A DNA stretch of 64,000 bases from G965197405 sp965197405 (lineage in GTDB: Bacteria > Chloroflexota > Dehalococcoidia > Lucifugimonadales > JAGWBF01). Below are positions 43,714-54,491 of the stretch, piece after piece; within the stretch, counting starts at the first letter, position 1, and the number at the start of each line of letters is the position of its first letter. The DNA lies in contig OZ240206.1 of assembly GCA_965197405.1 (NCBI GenBank), forward strand, positions 2,418,001-2,482,000, in the 5' to 3' direction. The position numbers and the translations under genes were made by a program. Below the pieces are notes generated by a model. The model made no database searches, was not told the origin of the DNA, and saw only the letters and a list, made by a program, of their open reading frames with translations.

Positions 43714-44111
43714 TGGCTCGTCCATGTGTGCGGGCTTTTTTGCCCGGAAATCCACCCTTTTTACCAAACCGTCTGCCGGAAGTGGTAAAATGTATTGTAG
43801 GCACTTACAGTTTCCCTCCCTTATTGCTTGAGGGACCCGGTTGCTGCGATAGTGGGGCAACGATATATGACGACTTACCAAGTGCCGTCTGGAGGCACAG
43901 CGTATGAGTCTCGACATTGGCCTGAGAATCGGATATGCCTGTAGCGCCACTGGAAGCATAGGCCATTCCCGTCGCTGCACCGTGCACGGCCCGCCGGAGT
44001 CTCCACCCAATGCTATGCTCACCCACCTCCCCGCAAAAGCTCCTCATATTTTCCCCTCAACCGCACGGTTTACCCTGAGCTGGGACGTCTAGCCGGGGAA
44101 GAGATGTAACT
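43714..44111. other. Upstream region of the adhesin gene
   Basis: About 400 bases with no credible frame. It includes an AT-rich part near 43785-43800 (GTAAAATGTATTGTAG) that could contain the adhesin promoter. Nothing else recognised. Confidence 0.4.
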
Positions 44112-47100
44112 ATGCGCGGCGCAGTCCAACCCCGCTTCCGGTCTCCACAGGCTGCCCTGGCAGCGCTGGTTGTCGTTTTGGCAGTGACCCTGGTCGCGCC
44201 GGAGACCTGGGCCCAGGGACAGACCATTGACTACGACAGCGACGACGACAATCTCATTGAGGTCATCAGCCTGGAGCAGCTGAACGCTGTCCGCTGGGAC
44301 CTGGACGGCGACGGCGCGTCGGATAATGACGGCTATGCCGCCGCCTTCCACGATGCCCTGGCCGGTATGGGCTGCCCCGGAGCTTGCGCGGGATACGAGC
44401 TGGAGGAGGACCTGGACTTCGACACCGACAACGACGGCGACGTTGACTCTGCCGACGAATACTGGAACGACGGCGACGGCTGGCTGCCCATAGGCAGCAG
44501 CGCCGACGACAGTTTCGCCGCCACCTTCAGCGGCAATGGCCACACCATTGACAAGCTGTTCATCAACCGGACTCGCGACAAGATAGGGTTGTTCGGCTAT
44601 CTGGCCAGCAGCGGCGCAATCAACAGGCTGGGGGTGGTGGATGCCAACGTAACCGGTGGGAGCGATACCGGCGCACTGGTAGGCACTAGCGAGGGACTGG
44701 TAACCGCCAGCTACGCCGCGGGCAGGGTCAGCGGCGATAACCCGGTTGGCGGCTTGGTCGGCCGGAACAAGGGCAGGATAACCGCCAGCTATGCCGCCGT
44801 CGCGGTCAGCGGCAGTTCCCGTGTCGGCGGATTGGTGGGCCAGAACACGGGGAGCGGAAAGGTAACCGCCGGCTATGCCACCGGCCCGGTCAGCGGCGAT
44901 GGAGACGTTGGCGGCCTGGCGGGTCTGAGCGGGGGAACGATTATGGCGAGCTACACCACCGGCCCGGCCAGCGGCGACAGTAACGTTGGCGGCCTGGTGG
45001 GCAATAACACCGGTTCGGGAACGATAACCGACAGCTACTTCGATACCACCACTTCCGGTCTGACCGGTGCGGTCGGTAATGGAGATGCGGACGGCGCGGC
45101 GGGCAAGACTACCGGCGAGTTGCAGTCGCCCACGGCCTACGTCGGCATCTACGCGGACTGGAACGTGGACTTGGACAACGCCGACGGGGACGGCGACCCG
45201 GCAACGGGCGAAGACGACCCCTGGCGCTTCGGCTCCAATAATTACTATCCCGCGCTGGGGGTGGACTTCGACGGCGACCCTGATACCACGGCAAGCTGGC
45301 AGGAGTTTGGCTACCAGTTCCGGAAAGGGCCGGTGGTGACGCTCGCGCCCGGCGACGGGCAGGTGACGCTGACCCTGACGGTGGACGCCAGCTACTGGAC
45401 CACCCCGCCCGTCATCACCTACGCCATCTACCGCGACGGCGAGTTGATAGCGTCAGACACCGCGTCGCCGTATGACGACAGCGGGTTGACCAACGGCGAG
45501 AGCTACGAATACCAGGTGGCAGCCGTGGTCAACGGCGGGGAGGCCAGCCGCAGCGCTTGGCTTACGACGCACGTGGGGAACCACTACGACACGGACGGCG
45601 ACAACCTCATCGAGATCGGCAACCTCAAGCAGTTGAACGCCATACGCTGGGACCTGGATGGTGACGGCGTGGCGGATAACTCCGTCAACGCTGGCTTTTT
45701 TAGCGGGATGGACGGCGCGTTCCCGGATGCCATGCTCGGCATGGGCTGCCCCGACACCTGCGCCGGCTACGAGCTGACCGCAAACCTGGACTTCGACACC
45801 GACGGCGACGGCGACGTTGACGCTGCCGACTCCGGCGGGGACTACTGGAACGGCGGCTACGGCTGGTGGCCCATCGGAAGCCAATTCTCCGCCGTCTTCA
45901 ATGGCAATGGTCATACCATCCGGAACCTGTTCGTCAACCGCACCACCGAAAACACCGGCCTGTTCGGTCGTCTGGGGAGCGGCGGCGCAATCAGTGAACT
46001 GGCGGTGGTGGATGCGAATGTAACCGGAGTCAACAAGGTTGGCGTCATGGTGGGTTGGAACCTGGGAACGATAACGGCCAGCTACGCCACGGGCGTGGTC
46101 AACGGCGCGGACAAAGTCGGCGGCTTGGTGGGTGATAACAGCGTTAGCGGAAAGATAGTCGCCAGCTACGCCACGGGCGAGGTCATCGGCAGCTCTCGTG
46201 TCGGCGGCCTGGCGGGTGATAACAGCTTCAACGGGAAGATAACCGCCAGCTACGCCACGGGCGAGGTCATCGGCGGAGACGTCGTTGGCGGTCTGGTGGG
46301 CGATAACGGCAATACCGGAACGATAACCGCCAGCTATGCGACGGGTCCGGTTAGCGGCAGCTCCCATGTCGGCGGCCTGGTGGGTGACAACGGCGGCAGC
46401 GCAGGGATAGCCGCCAGCTACTTCGACACCGGCAAGTCCGGCCTGACCGACGCGGTGGGGACCGGGGAGACCAGCGGCGCGGCGGGCAAGACTACCGGCG
46501 AGTTGCAGTCGCCCACCGGCAGAAACGGAATCTACGCGGACTGGGACGCGAGAACCGTTGACCTGGACAACGCCGACGGCGACGACGATCCGTCAACGGG
46601 CCTGGACACCCCCTGGCTCTTTGGCTCGCACAGGCAATATCCCGTGCTGAACGTGGACTTTGGCGAAGATAATTCGCGAAGCTGGCAGGAGTTCGGCTAC
46701 CAGCTACGCGAGGGGCCGGAGTTTACCCTCGAACCCGACGACAGCCAGGTGACGCTGACCTGGGCCGTAAAGACCGACCACTGGGACCCCAACCCGCCGG
46801 TCGTCACCTTTGCTCTATACCGCGACGGCGCGTTGGTAACGGACAGCGACCCCTCGCCGCCGCTTACGCTCACGGATACCGGGTTGACCAACAACACGTC
46901 CTACGAGTACCAGTTGACAGCCATCGTCAACGGCGGCGTCCCAATTCGCACCGCCCGGCTGACCGCCGTGCCGGGAATCCGGTACGACAGCGACGGCAAC
47001 AACCTAATCGAAATCGGCAGCCTGGAGCAGTTGAACGCCGTCCGCTGGGACCTGGACGGCAACGGCGCGTCGGACGACGCGGGCTATGCCCTCGCCTTCC

Positions 47101-50100
47101 CCCAAGCCCTGGATGGCATGGGCTGCCCCGACGGCTGCGCCGGCTACGAGCTGACCACGGACCTGGACTTCGACACCGACAGCAGCTACGTCGACCCGGA
47201 GGACAACAAACCGGCTTGGACGGACACGGAAGGAGAGGGCTGGGAACCCATCGGCTTTGGTTTCAGCCTTGACTTCAGCACCAGTTTCACCGCCGTCTTC
47301 AACGGCAACGGCCACACCATATCCCACCTGTTCATAGACCGCACCAGCGACTACACCGGGTTGTTCGGCAGTCTGGCCGGCGGGGCCGCAGTCAGCAGGC
47401 TGGGGGTGGTGAATGCCAACGTAACCGGGGGCGACAACGTTGGCGCACTGGCGGGCGTGAACTGGGTCGGCGCTACGATAACCGCCAGCTATACCGCAGG
47501 CGCGGTCAACGGGACGGGCTTCGTGGGCGGCTTGGTGGGCCAGAACGCGGGAACGATAAGTGTCAGCTACGCCACGAGCATTGTACGCGGCCAGGAGCGT
47601 GTTGGCGGCGTGGCGGGTTATAACGACAATGGCGGAACGATAACCGCCAGCTATGCCACGGGCCCGGTCGTCGGCGATGACCGCGTCGGCGGCCTGGCGG
47701 GCCACAACGGCGGCGGGACGATAACCCATGCCTACGCCACCGGCCCGGTCAGCGGCGATAACAACGTTGGCGGCTTGGTGGGTGAGAATGACTCCGCCGG
47801 GACCATAACCGCCGGCTTCTTCGACACCTGGACCGCCGGCCTGGGCCCCGGCGGGCGGGCCAGGACTACCAGGAGAATGCAGAGGGCCACCAACGAAGCC
47901 CCAGATATCTTCAACGCCTGGGACACGGCCATCTGGGACTTGGGCACGACCGGCCAGTACGCCGCGATGAAGGCGGACTTCGACGGCGAAGGCGGGGCAA
48001 CCTGGCAGGAGTTCGGCCACCAGCTCCGCGTGGGGCCGACGTTGACGCTGGCGCCGGCCGATGAGCAGGTAACGCTGACCTGGACCGCCCCAGCCACGGG
48101 CCATTGGACGGACGCGCCGGACATCGCCTACGCCCTCTACCGCGACGGCGGGCTGATAGAAACGGATGTTGCGTCGGGCTTCATAGATACCGGTCTGACC
48201 GCCGACGCGCGCTACGAGTACCAGGTGGCCGCCATCGTCAACGGCGGACAGGCCAGCCGCAGCCTCCCGCGGAGGACCGTGCCGGGAACCAGCTACGATA
48301 CTAATGGCAACGGCCTCATCGAAATCAACAACCTGGAGCAGCTGAACGCCATCCGCTGGGACCTGGACGGCGCCGGCGACTCGGGCAATTCCGGCTATGC
48401 CCTCGCCTTCCCCGACCCCGCCCTGGACATGGGCTGCCCTGACGGTTGTACAGGTTATGAGCTGGCCGCGGACCTGGACTTCGACGACCCCACCAGCTAT
48501 GCCTCCGGCGAAGTCAAAGGCTCCTGGACGACCGGCGAGGGCTGGCTGCGCATCGGGAGCGAAGGGAGCAATTTCGCGACCGTTTTCGACGGCGGAGGCC
48601 ATACCGTCTCCAACCTGTACGTCAACCGCGTCGACAACGACGTCGCCGGGCTGTTCGGTTTCGTGGGAAGCGGAGGCGCAATCAGCCGGCTGGGACTGGT
48701 GGACGCCGACGTAAAGGGATACGCCAGGGTCGGCGGTCTGGCGGCTTACAACAAGGGCGGCTCCATAACCGCCAGCTACGTCACCGGCAAAGTCGTCGGC
48801 CGCAGCGGCGTTGGCGGCTTGGCCGGTTGGAACGAGGGAACGATCACCGCCAGCTACTCCACCGCCTCGGTTACCGGCGGCGTTGAAGGCGCCGGCGAAG
48901 CTATCGGCGGCTTGGTGGGCAAGAACGAGGGAAGCGGAGCGGTCATAACCGCCAGCTACGCCACGGGCGCGGTCCGCGCCGACGGTTCGGCCGGCGTCGG
49001 CGGCCTGGCGGGTCAGAATAGCTTTGGCGCAACGATAACCGCCGGGTATTCCACCGGCGCCAGGCCCATCGGCCGCGGTTTCGGCCTGGTGGGCGACAAC
49101 AGCGGCGGGACGGTAAACGCCGGCTACTTCGACACGGATACGTCGGGCAGGACCGGGTCGAGGGGCAGGACCACCGGACATCTGCAGTCCGGCGCCGACG
49201 ACATCTACGCCACCTGGAGCGCGGGGTGGTGGGACTTCGGCGCGAGCAGCCAGTACCCCGCCCTGGTGGTGGACTTTGACGGCGACGGCACGGCAACCTG
49301 GCAGGAGTTCGGCTACCAGCTGCGCGAGGGGCCGGCGCTGACCTTCGCCTATGGCGACGGGGAGGTGACGCTGACCTGGAGCGGCGTAACCGTTAGCCAC
49401 TGGACGCCCGCGCCGGACATAACCTACACCCTCTACATTGACGGAACGCTGGCAGAGGACGCCACGTCGCCGCACACCGATGCGCTGACCGGCGACGGCA
49501 GCCGCTACTACGAGGTAACGGCCACGGTCAACGGCGGCGAGGCAAGCCGCAGCGCCCGGCTGCCGATTCCGGCCAACGACGCGCCCACCATCACCAGCGG
49601 CGCAGCCTTCTCGGTGGAGGAGAACACGCCGACCACGACGGTTATCACCACGGTGACCGCAGAGGACGGGGACGCGGGCGACGAGATCACCGGATACTTG
49701 CCACCCGGCGGACCCGATGGAGGCAAGTTCACCATCGACCCGAGCACGGGGGAGCTGAGCTTCGCGGCCGCTCCCGACTACGAGGCCCCGGCGTCCGCCG
49801 AGGACACGAACGTGTACACCGTCGAGGTGACGGCTACGGGGGGCGAGGGCAAGCGGGAGCTGACCTCCGCCCCTCAAGCCATCGTCATAAGCGTAACCGG
49901 CGTCAACGAGGCGCCAACCCCGCCGGCTCTCACCGACCAGCAGGTAAGTGAGGGCGAAGGGTTCACCTATACCTTCCCGGAGTTCACGGACCCGGAGGGC
50001 CACGCCCTCACCTATACCGCCGGGCTGCAAGACGGCGTCGCGCTGCCCGGCTGGCTGACGCTCGACTCGGACTCGCGCTCCTTCACCATCACGGCCTCCA

Positions 50101-52475
50101 ACCCCTCCGCGCCCGGCGACTACGACGTGACGGTCACTGCCAGCGACGGCCAAACGTCCCCGTTGACTTCTCAAGCCAGCTTCCGCCTCACGGTGCTGGC
50201 AGTGAGCGCGCCACCGCCCACCACGCCCAGGGGGGCCGGCGCGCCCTCGTTCACCACGCCCAGCGCGTTCAGCATGGCGGAGAACACCCCCGCCGTGGGC
50301 GAGGTCCGGGCGGAGGACACGGACGAGGGGGACGAGGTTGCGAGCATCGAGATTACCGGCGGCGCCGACAAAGACCTGTTCAGCTTCAGAGACGGCTCGA
50401 CCAGGGTGGCAGAGGACAGCGCGGACCTGGTGTTCCGGTCGCCGCCGGACCACGAGAACCCGGCGGACGCAGCAAGCGCGGCCCCCGCCAACCCGGCGGG
50501 CAACAACGAGTACGTTGTGGTCCTGACCGCCACCTCCGGCGACGACGCAAAGACCTCGACCCAGGCCATCACCGTGACCGTGACCGACGAGGACGAGCCT
50601 CCGGAGAAGCCCGATGCCCCGACGGTGACTCCAAGCGGGGAATCCTCTGCGCTGGAGGTGATGTGGATCGCCCCGGACACGTCGGGCAAAGACCCAATCG
50701 AAGGCTACCGCGTCCAGTACCGCGAGCAGGGCACGGGTCCAGATTCATGGATGCCCCATCCCCACGAGGGCGCTGGCACGACCACCACCATCCCCGACCT
50801 CACCCCCGGGATCACCTGCGAGGTGCAGGTGGAAGCCAGGAACGCCGAGGGAGAGAGCGGCTGGTCCGACTCCGGCACGGGAACGCCCACCGCCGACGCC
50901 GACACGCCGCCGCGCATAACCGACCCCGGCAGCAAGACCTACACCCAGGGAGAGAGCATCGCGCCCTTCGCCATTGTGGTGGACGACAACGAGGGCGCGC
51001 CCACGGTGAGCGTGGACGACCTGCCCGACGGCCTGAGCTACGACACCGGGACGGGCATGGTCAGTGGCACGGTGTCGGCCACTGCGGAGGCAGGACAGCA
51101 CACCGCGACCATCCGCGCCAACGACGGCGTGAACCCCGAGGTCACCGCGACGTTCGACATCACAGTGCAGCCCGCCCAGCCCGAACGAAACAGCGGAGTA
51201 GGTGGCGGCATTGTCGGCGGCGGCGATGGTGGCATTGGCGGTGGCGGCGGTGGCGGCGGTGGTGGCGGCAGCGCAACGCCCGCCGTATTGGTGGGCTTCA
51301 AGGAAACGGCCGTTGAGGCATCCGAAGGCAGCTCGGCGATGCTGACGGTCCGGCTAAGTAGAACGTACAGGCGCGCTATAGCCGTGCGCGTAACGGCAGT
51401 CCGCGGCACGGCAGGCGAGGCTGACTACGCTCCCTTCACGTCCGCGGACCTGACCATCAAACGCGGCGAAAGCATCGGCACTGTGGCCGTGGCAATAGCC
51501 GACGACGACCTGGTCGAGGGCGACGAGAAGTTCACACTGAGGCTGACTCTGGCCGAAGAGTTGCGCGGCGTGGCGCTGAATACCGACGCGAGGACGGCGC
51601 AGGTGGTCATCCCGGCCAACGACTGGCCGCCGTCTCTGTCCTTCGGCAACGCGGCGGTGGCGGACAGCGTTCTGACGCTGGGCCGGGCGGCGAGGATAGC
51701 GTTGCCGCCGGCTGCCGGAGGTGTTGAGCCGGTTGCCTACACGCTGACCCCGGCGCTCCCGGCTGGGCTGACCTTCAACGCGGCGGACCGCGTCATCGCT
51801 GGCACGCCGTCGGAGGCCGCCGGCCCCACCAGCATCGTCTACACGGCGACGGACGCCGTGCGCGTCAGTGTTACGCTGACCTTCACCATAACCGTAGAGG
51901 CGCCCGCCTCGCCCACACCCACGCCGAAACCAACGCCCACGCCCACACCGGGACCAACACCTATGCCCACGCCGGGACCAACGCCCGCGCCCGCACCGGG
52001 ACCAACACCCACGCCCGCACCAGAGCCGACGCCCATGCCCGCACCGGGACCAACACCTACGCCCGCACCGGAGCCGACACGCACGCCCACGCCGGGACCA
52101 ACACCCACGCCCGTGCCGGGACCAACGCCCACGCTCGCACCGGAGCCGACGCCCACACCCACGCCGGGACTAACACCCACGCTCGCACCGGAGCCGACGC
52201 CCACACCCACGCCGGGACTAACACCCACGCCCACACCGGAACCAACGCGCGCGCCTGCTCCGATGGCTACGGCCCCGGTTGCGCCGAAACCTACCGCAGC
52301 GCCGTCGGAGCTGGAGCCGACGCAGGCAACGGCAGCGACGACGCTCATGATAACACCCACCGACGGCGGCGGCCTGGGTAGCGGCCTCATCGCCGCCATC
52401 GTGGTGGCCGGGTCGGTCAGCTTTGTCATCCTGGTAGGCTGCGGCATCCTGCTCTACCGCCGGATGGCCTCTTAG
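44112..52475 (+). CDS. Giant modular surface adhesin with GLUG repeats
   Basis: 2787 residues. Signal peptide 1-34 (ALAALVVVLAVTLVAPETWA). Four large modules start near residues 39, 491, 957 and 1394, each with D-x-D-x-[DN]-x-LIE, LEQLNA[VI]RWDLDG, MGCP-x2-CAGYEL, several GLUG repeats (GGLVG-x-N, SYATG-x-V-x-G) and a WQEFGYQLREGP plus FN3-like end. Then two cadherin-like units (SVEENTP, SMAENTP), FN3 (about 2168), a poly-Gly stretch, Calx-beta (about 2393), a putative Ig unit, a PT-rich stalk (about 2600-2730) and a C-terminal membrane helix GLIAAIVVAGSVSFVILVGC with RRMAS. Likely calcium-binding, cell-surface attached, for adhesion. No LPXTG. Confidence 0.9.
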   Translation: MRGAVQPRFRSPQAALAALVVVLAVTLVAPETWAQGQTIDYDSDDDNLIEVISLEQLNAVRWDLDGDGASDNDGYAAAFHDALAGMGCPGACAGYELEEDLDFDTDNDGDVDSADEYWNDGDGWLPIGSSADDSFAATFSGNGHTIDKLFINRTRDKIGLFGYLASSGAINRLGVVDANVTGGSDTGALVGTSEGLVTASYAAGRVSGDNPVGGLVGRNKGRITASYAAVAVSGSSRVGGLVGQNTGSGKVTAGYATGPVSGDGDVGGLAGLSGGTIMASYTTGPASGDSNVGGLVGNNTGSGTITDSYFDTTTSGLTGAVGNGDADGAAGKTTGELQSPTAYVGIYADWNVDLDNADGDGDPATGEDDPWRFGSNNYYPALGVDFDGDPDTTASWQEFGYQFRKGPVVTLAPGDGQVTLTLTVDASYWTTPPVITYAIYRDGELIASDTASPYDDSGLTNGESYEYQVAAVVNGGEASRSAWLTTHVGNHYDTDGDNLIEIGNLKQLNAIRWDLDGDGVADNSVNAGFFSGMDGAFPDAMLGMGCPDTCAGYELTANLDFDTDGDGDVDAADSGGDYWNGGYGWWPIGSQFSAVFNGNGHTIRNLFVNRTTENTGLFGRLGSGGAISELAVVDANVTGVNKVGVMVGWNLGTITASYATGVVNGADKVGGLVGDNSVSGKIVASYATGEVIGSSRVGGLAGDNSFNGKITASYATGEVIGGDVVGGLVGDNGNTGTITASYATGPVSGSSHVGGLVGDNGGSAGIAASYFDTGKSGLTDAVGTGETSGAAGKTTGELQSPTGRNGIYADWDARTVDLDNADGDDDPSTGLDTPWLFGSHRQYPVLNVDFGEDNSRSWQEFGYQLREGPEFTLEPDDSQVTLTWAVKTDHWDPNPPVVTFALYRDGALVTDSDPSPPLTLTDTGLTNNTSYEYQLTAIVNGGVPIRTARLTAVPGIRYDSDGNNLIEIGSLEQLNAVRWDLDGNGASDDAGYALAFPQALDGMGCPDGCAGYELTTDLDFDTDSSYVDPEDNKPAWTDTEGEGWEPIGFGFSLDFSTSFTAVFNGNGHTISHLFIDRTSDYTGLFGSLAGGAAVSRLGVVNANVTGGDNVGALAGVNWVGATITASYTAGAVNGTGFVGGLVGQNAGTISVSYATSIVRGQERVGGVAGYNDNGGTITASYATGPVVGDDRVGGLAGHNGGGTITHAYATGPVSGDNNVGGLVGENDSAGTITAGFFDTWTAGLGPGGRARTTRRMQRATNEAPDIFNAWDTAIWDLGTTGQYAAMKADFDGEGGATWQEFGHQLRVGPTLTLAPADEQVTLTWTAPATGHWTDAPDIAYALYRDGGLIETDVASGFIDTGLTADARYEYQVAAIVNGGQASRSLPRRTVPGTSYDTNGNGLIEINNLEQLNAIRWDLDGAGDSGNSGYALAFPDPALDMGCPDGCTGYELAADLDFDDPTSYASGEVKGSWTTGEGWLRIGSEGSNFATVFDGGGHTVSNLYVNRVDNDVAGLFGFVGSGGAISRLGLVDADVKGYARVGGLAAYNKGGSITASYVTGKVVGRSGVGGLAGWNEGTITASYSTASVTGGVEGAGEAIGGLVGKNEGSGAVITASYATGAVRADGSAGVGGLAGQNSFGATITAGYSTGARPIGRGFGLVGDNSGGTVNAGYFDTDTSGRTGSRGRTTGHLQSGADDIYATWSAGWWDFGASSQYPALVVDFDGDGTATWQEFGYQLREGPALTFAYGDGEVTLTWSGVTVSHWTPAPDITYTLYIDGTLAEDATSPHTDALTGDGSRYYEVTATVNGGEASRSARLPIPANDAPTITSGAAFSVEENTPTTTVITTVTAEDGDAGDEITGYLPPGGPDGGKFTIDPSTGELSFAAAPDYEAPASAEDTNVYTVEVTATGGEGKRELTSAPQAIVISVTGVNEAPTPPALTDQQVSEGEGFTYTFPEFTDPEGHALTYTAGLQDGVALPGWLTLDSDSRSFTITASNPSAPGDYDVTVTASDGQTSPLTSQASFRLTVLAVSAPPPTTPRGAGAPSFTTPSAFSMAENTPAVGEVRAEDTDEGDEVASIEITGGADKDLFSFRDGSTRVAEDSADLVFRSPPDHENPADAASAAPANPAGNNEYVVVLTATSGDDAKTSTQAITVTVTDEDEPPEKPDAPTVTPSGESSALEVMWIAPDTSGKDPIEGYRVQYREQGTGPDSWMPHPHEGAGTTTTIPDLTPGITCEVQVEARNAEGESGWSDSGTGTPTADADTPPRITDPGSKTYTQGESIAPFAIVVDDNEGAPTVSVDDLPDGLSYDTGTGMVSGTVSATAEAGQHTATIRANDGVNPEVTATFDITVQPAQPERNSGVGGGIVGGGDGGIGGGGGGGGGGGSATPAVLVGFKETAVEASEGSSAMLTVRLSRTYRRAIAVRVTAVRGTAGEADYAPFTSADLTIKRGESIGTVAVAIADDDLVEGDEKFTLRLTLAEELRGVALNTDARTAQVVIPANDWPPSLSFGNAAVADSVLTLGRAARIALPPAAGGVEPVAYTLTPALPAGLTFNAADRVIAGTPSEAAGPTSIVYTATDAVRVSVTLTFTITVEAPASPTPTPKPTPTPTPGPTPMPTPGPTPAPAPGPTPTPAPEPTPMPAPGPTPTPAPEPTRTPTPGPTPTPVPGPTPTLAPEPTPTPTPGLTPTLAPEPTPTPTPGLTPTPTPEPTRAPAPMATAPVAPKPTAAPSELEPTQATAATTLMITPTDGGGLGSGLIAAIVVAGSVSFVILVGCGILLYRRMAS
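51910..52260 (+). repeat. 24-bp tandem repeats encoding the P/T stalk
   Basis: About 14 imperfect units coding PTPTPxPx octads (for example PTPTPAPEPTPMPAPG). Such repeats change number easily, so stalk length may vary between strains. Confidence 0.8.
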
Positions 52476-52544
52476 GTAGTGTCGTCAAATCGAGTTGATG
52501 ATGGTATATTGCTGTGGTGAGTGAAAGTGTGAGGGGTGAGGTAT

Positions 52545-52790
52545 ATGACAGCAACACATCATCGTCACGACTTATCTAACCAAGTTTGTGAACGCTTGCA
52601 GCCCCACCTGCCCGGGGAGGCGGGCAAAGCGGGGCGGCCGGCTCAGGACAACCGCCGCTTTCTGAACGCGGTGTTTTGGATTCTGCGCACCGGGGCCCCT
52701 TGGCGGGACCTGCCCCCGGATTACGGGGATTGGAAGAATACCCATCGCCGCTTTTGCCGCTGGCGGGACCCGTGGGCGTCGCCTCCGCTC
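52545..52790 (+). pseudogene. IS5-type transposase fragment
   Basis: MTATHHRHDLSNQVCERLQP, then NRRFLNAVFWILRTGAPWRD and YGDWKNTHRRFCRWRD, the N-terminal DUF4096 part. Similarity ends about 52780; no orfB follows before livF. The element is a remnant between the adhesin and the transporter. Confidence 0.75.
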
Positions 52791-52889
52791 ATGCCCGCCG
52801 ACGAAGGAGCGTCTACAGATGGGACGCAATACGAAGCAAGGCCGAAAAAGTGGGGATTAAGGGGACAAGAACCTGACGCGGCGCCCGGA

Positions 52890-53696
52890 TCATTCTTCTC
52901 TACCGGTCCGGCCCAGGAATACTTGGGTCAAGATGTCGGTCTCCCGGATGGATTGGGGGTCTCCGTGGAACGCGACGCGGCCCTTGTCCAGCACGTAGGC
53001 CCGGTCCACTATGTTCAGGACGCCCTTGATGTTGTGCTCCACCACTATGATGGTGGTGTTCAGACGCTCGCTTATCTCGGCGACTTTTTCGAACACCTCT
53101 TTGACTATGATGGGAGCCAGGCCCAGCGTGGGCTCGTCCAGCAGCAGCGCCTCGGGATCGGCCATGAGTCCGCGCCCCAGGGCGAGCATCTGTTGCTGCC
53201 CGCCTGACATGGCGCTGGCCAGGTCGCGCCTCTTGTCCTGCAGGACCGGGAACAGAGCCATGACTGAGTCCATCCGCCGCTCTTTTTCCGCCTTGTCGTT
53301 CAGGTGCAGGCAGCCCATTTCCAGGTTCTCCCGGATGGTGAGGTGGGTGAAGACACGCCTGCCCTGAGGCACGAAGGAGATGCCCTCTTTCACTATCTCG
53401 TGGGTGGCGGACGCCAACAACCGGTTGCGCCAGTAGACCTTCCCGGCAACTACAGGGGCCAATCCCATCACGGCTTTGAGAACAGTGGACTTTCCAGCCC
53501 CATTGGGACCCATCACCGCCACGACCTCTCCCTTGCGGACCCCCAGAGACACGTCGTCCAGGGCCGTGACGACGCCATAGTGGACGGATATGCCCGACAA
53601 CTCAAGCAGCATCCCGCCGTCGGCGGGTTGGGCGTCGGTGTCAGACGCAGAGTTGTCGAGATTCTGTTGTAGGGTCGGTTCTTCCTGTGTGTCCAT
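52890..53696 (-). CDS. livF: Branched-chain amino-acid-type ABC transporter ATPase LivF
   Basis: 268 residues. GPNGAGKST (Walker A), AMSGGQQQMLALGRGL (signature), ALLLDEPTLGLAP (Walker B) and VVEHNIKG (H-loop). About 28 extra N-terminal residues precede MLLELSGISVHYG. It powers import of branched-chain or other amphipathic solutes with LivG, LivM and LivH. Last gene of the leftward livM-livG-livF run, 33 bases after livG. Confidence 0.9.
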   Translation of the reverse strand: MDTQEEPTLQQNLDNSASDTDAQPADGGMLLELSGISVHYGVVTALDDVSLGVRKGEVVAVMGPNGAGKSTVLKAVMGLAPVVAGKVYWRNRLLASATHEIVKEGISFVPQGRRVFTHLTIRENLEMGCLHLNDKAEKERRMDSVMALFPVLQDKRRDLASAMSGGQQQMLALGRGLMADPEALLLDEPTLGLAPIIVKEVFEKVAEISERLNTTIIVVEHNIKGVLNIVDRAYVLDKGRVAFHGDPQSIRETDILTQVFLGRTGREE

Positions 53697-53729
53697 TCTT
53701 GTGTCTCACAATGATTCTTGGCCGTTGGG

Positions 53730-54491
53730 CTAGACACCCAGATAGGCTTCTATGACCTCTGGGCGGCTCAAGACCTCGTGCACGTCCCCCTGCGCAAGGA
53801 GCTTGCCGCTGTCCAACACAATGAGGTGGTCGGGCAACTCCCGGACTATGTCCATGTTATGGGAGATGAGTATTATGGTGTTCCCGTCCTCCCGCAGCTG
53901 GTTCATCAAGCCCTTCATCTTCTCCAGCATCTGGGGGAAGAGTCCCGCGAAGGGCTCGTCGAACATCATGGTCCTTACGCCCATCGCCATGGCGCGTCCG
54001 ATGCCCAGCAGTTTCCGCTGTCCGTAGGACAGGTTCATGGCGAGGTCGTTCCGCTTTTCCCACAAACCCACGTCCTCCAGGACGGCCGCAGTCTTCTCAC
54101 GGTAGGCGGGCTTTGTCCGCTCGAACAGAGCGGGAAAGAGCCTGCGCTTGGTCAGGACCACCATGACGTTGTTCCACACGGTCATCTGGTCGAAGAGCCG
54201 CACCTCCTGAAACGTACGGGTGATGCCATGGACGGGGTTTTCATGGGCTTTCACCTTCTTGAGGACGGCTCCGTCTATAATCACCATTCCGCCATCCAGG
54301 GGCAGTGTACCAGTGAGCAGATTTATCAGCGTGGATTTCCCGGAGCCGTTGGGTCCGACTATGCTGGTCATTCCCTTCTTGGGAATTGACACTGTAAGCT
54401 CGTCCACCGCTCGAACAGCGCCGAAGCGCTTGGAGATGCCGACGGTCTCCAGGGCGAACGTCTCACCCGATTGGGCAGGTCCTTCGCTCAT
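53730..54491 (-). CDS. livG: Branched-chain amino-acid-type ABC transporter ATPase LivG
   Basis: 253 residues from ATG 54491, overlapping livM as ATGA (54488-54491). VGPNGSGKSTLINLLTG, LSYGQRKLLGIGRAMAM, MMFDEPFAGLFP and SHNMDIVRELPDH are all present. The LivG-specific insert (GITRTFQEVRLFDQMTVWNN) is there. It pairs with LivF on the cytoplasmic face. Confidence 0.9.
   Translation of the reverse strand: MSEGPAQSGETFALETVGISKRFGAVRAVDELTVSIPKKGMTSIVGPNGSGKSTLINLLTGTLPLDGGMVIIDGAVLKKVKAHENPVHGITRTFQEVRLFDQMTVWNNVMVVLTKRRLFPALFERTKPAYREKTAAVLEDVGLWEKRNDLAMNLSYGQRKLLGIGRAMAMGVRTMMFDEPFAGLFPQMLEKMKGLMNQLREDGNTIILISHNMDIVRELPDHLIVLDSGKLLAQGDVHEVLSRPEVIEAYLGV

Noticed and set aside
47004..50453. 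A 1149-residue open frame on the minus strand inside the adhesin
   Set aside because: It is a shadow of the repetitive GC-rich adhesin gene: composition is Gly/Ala/Arg/Val-rich with no domain, and the plus strand has signal peptide, domains and anchor.
51910..52260. CRISPR array
   Set aside because: The periodic sequence is coding (Pro/Thr octads), without spacers; no cas genes are present in the window.
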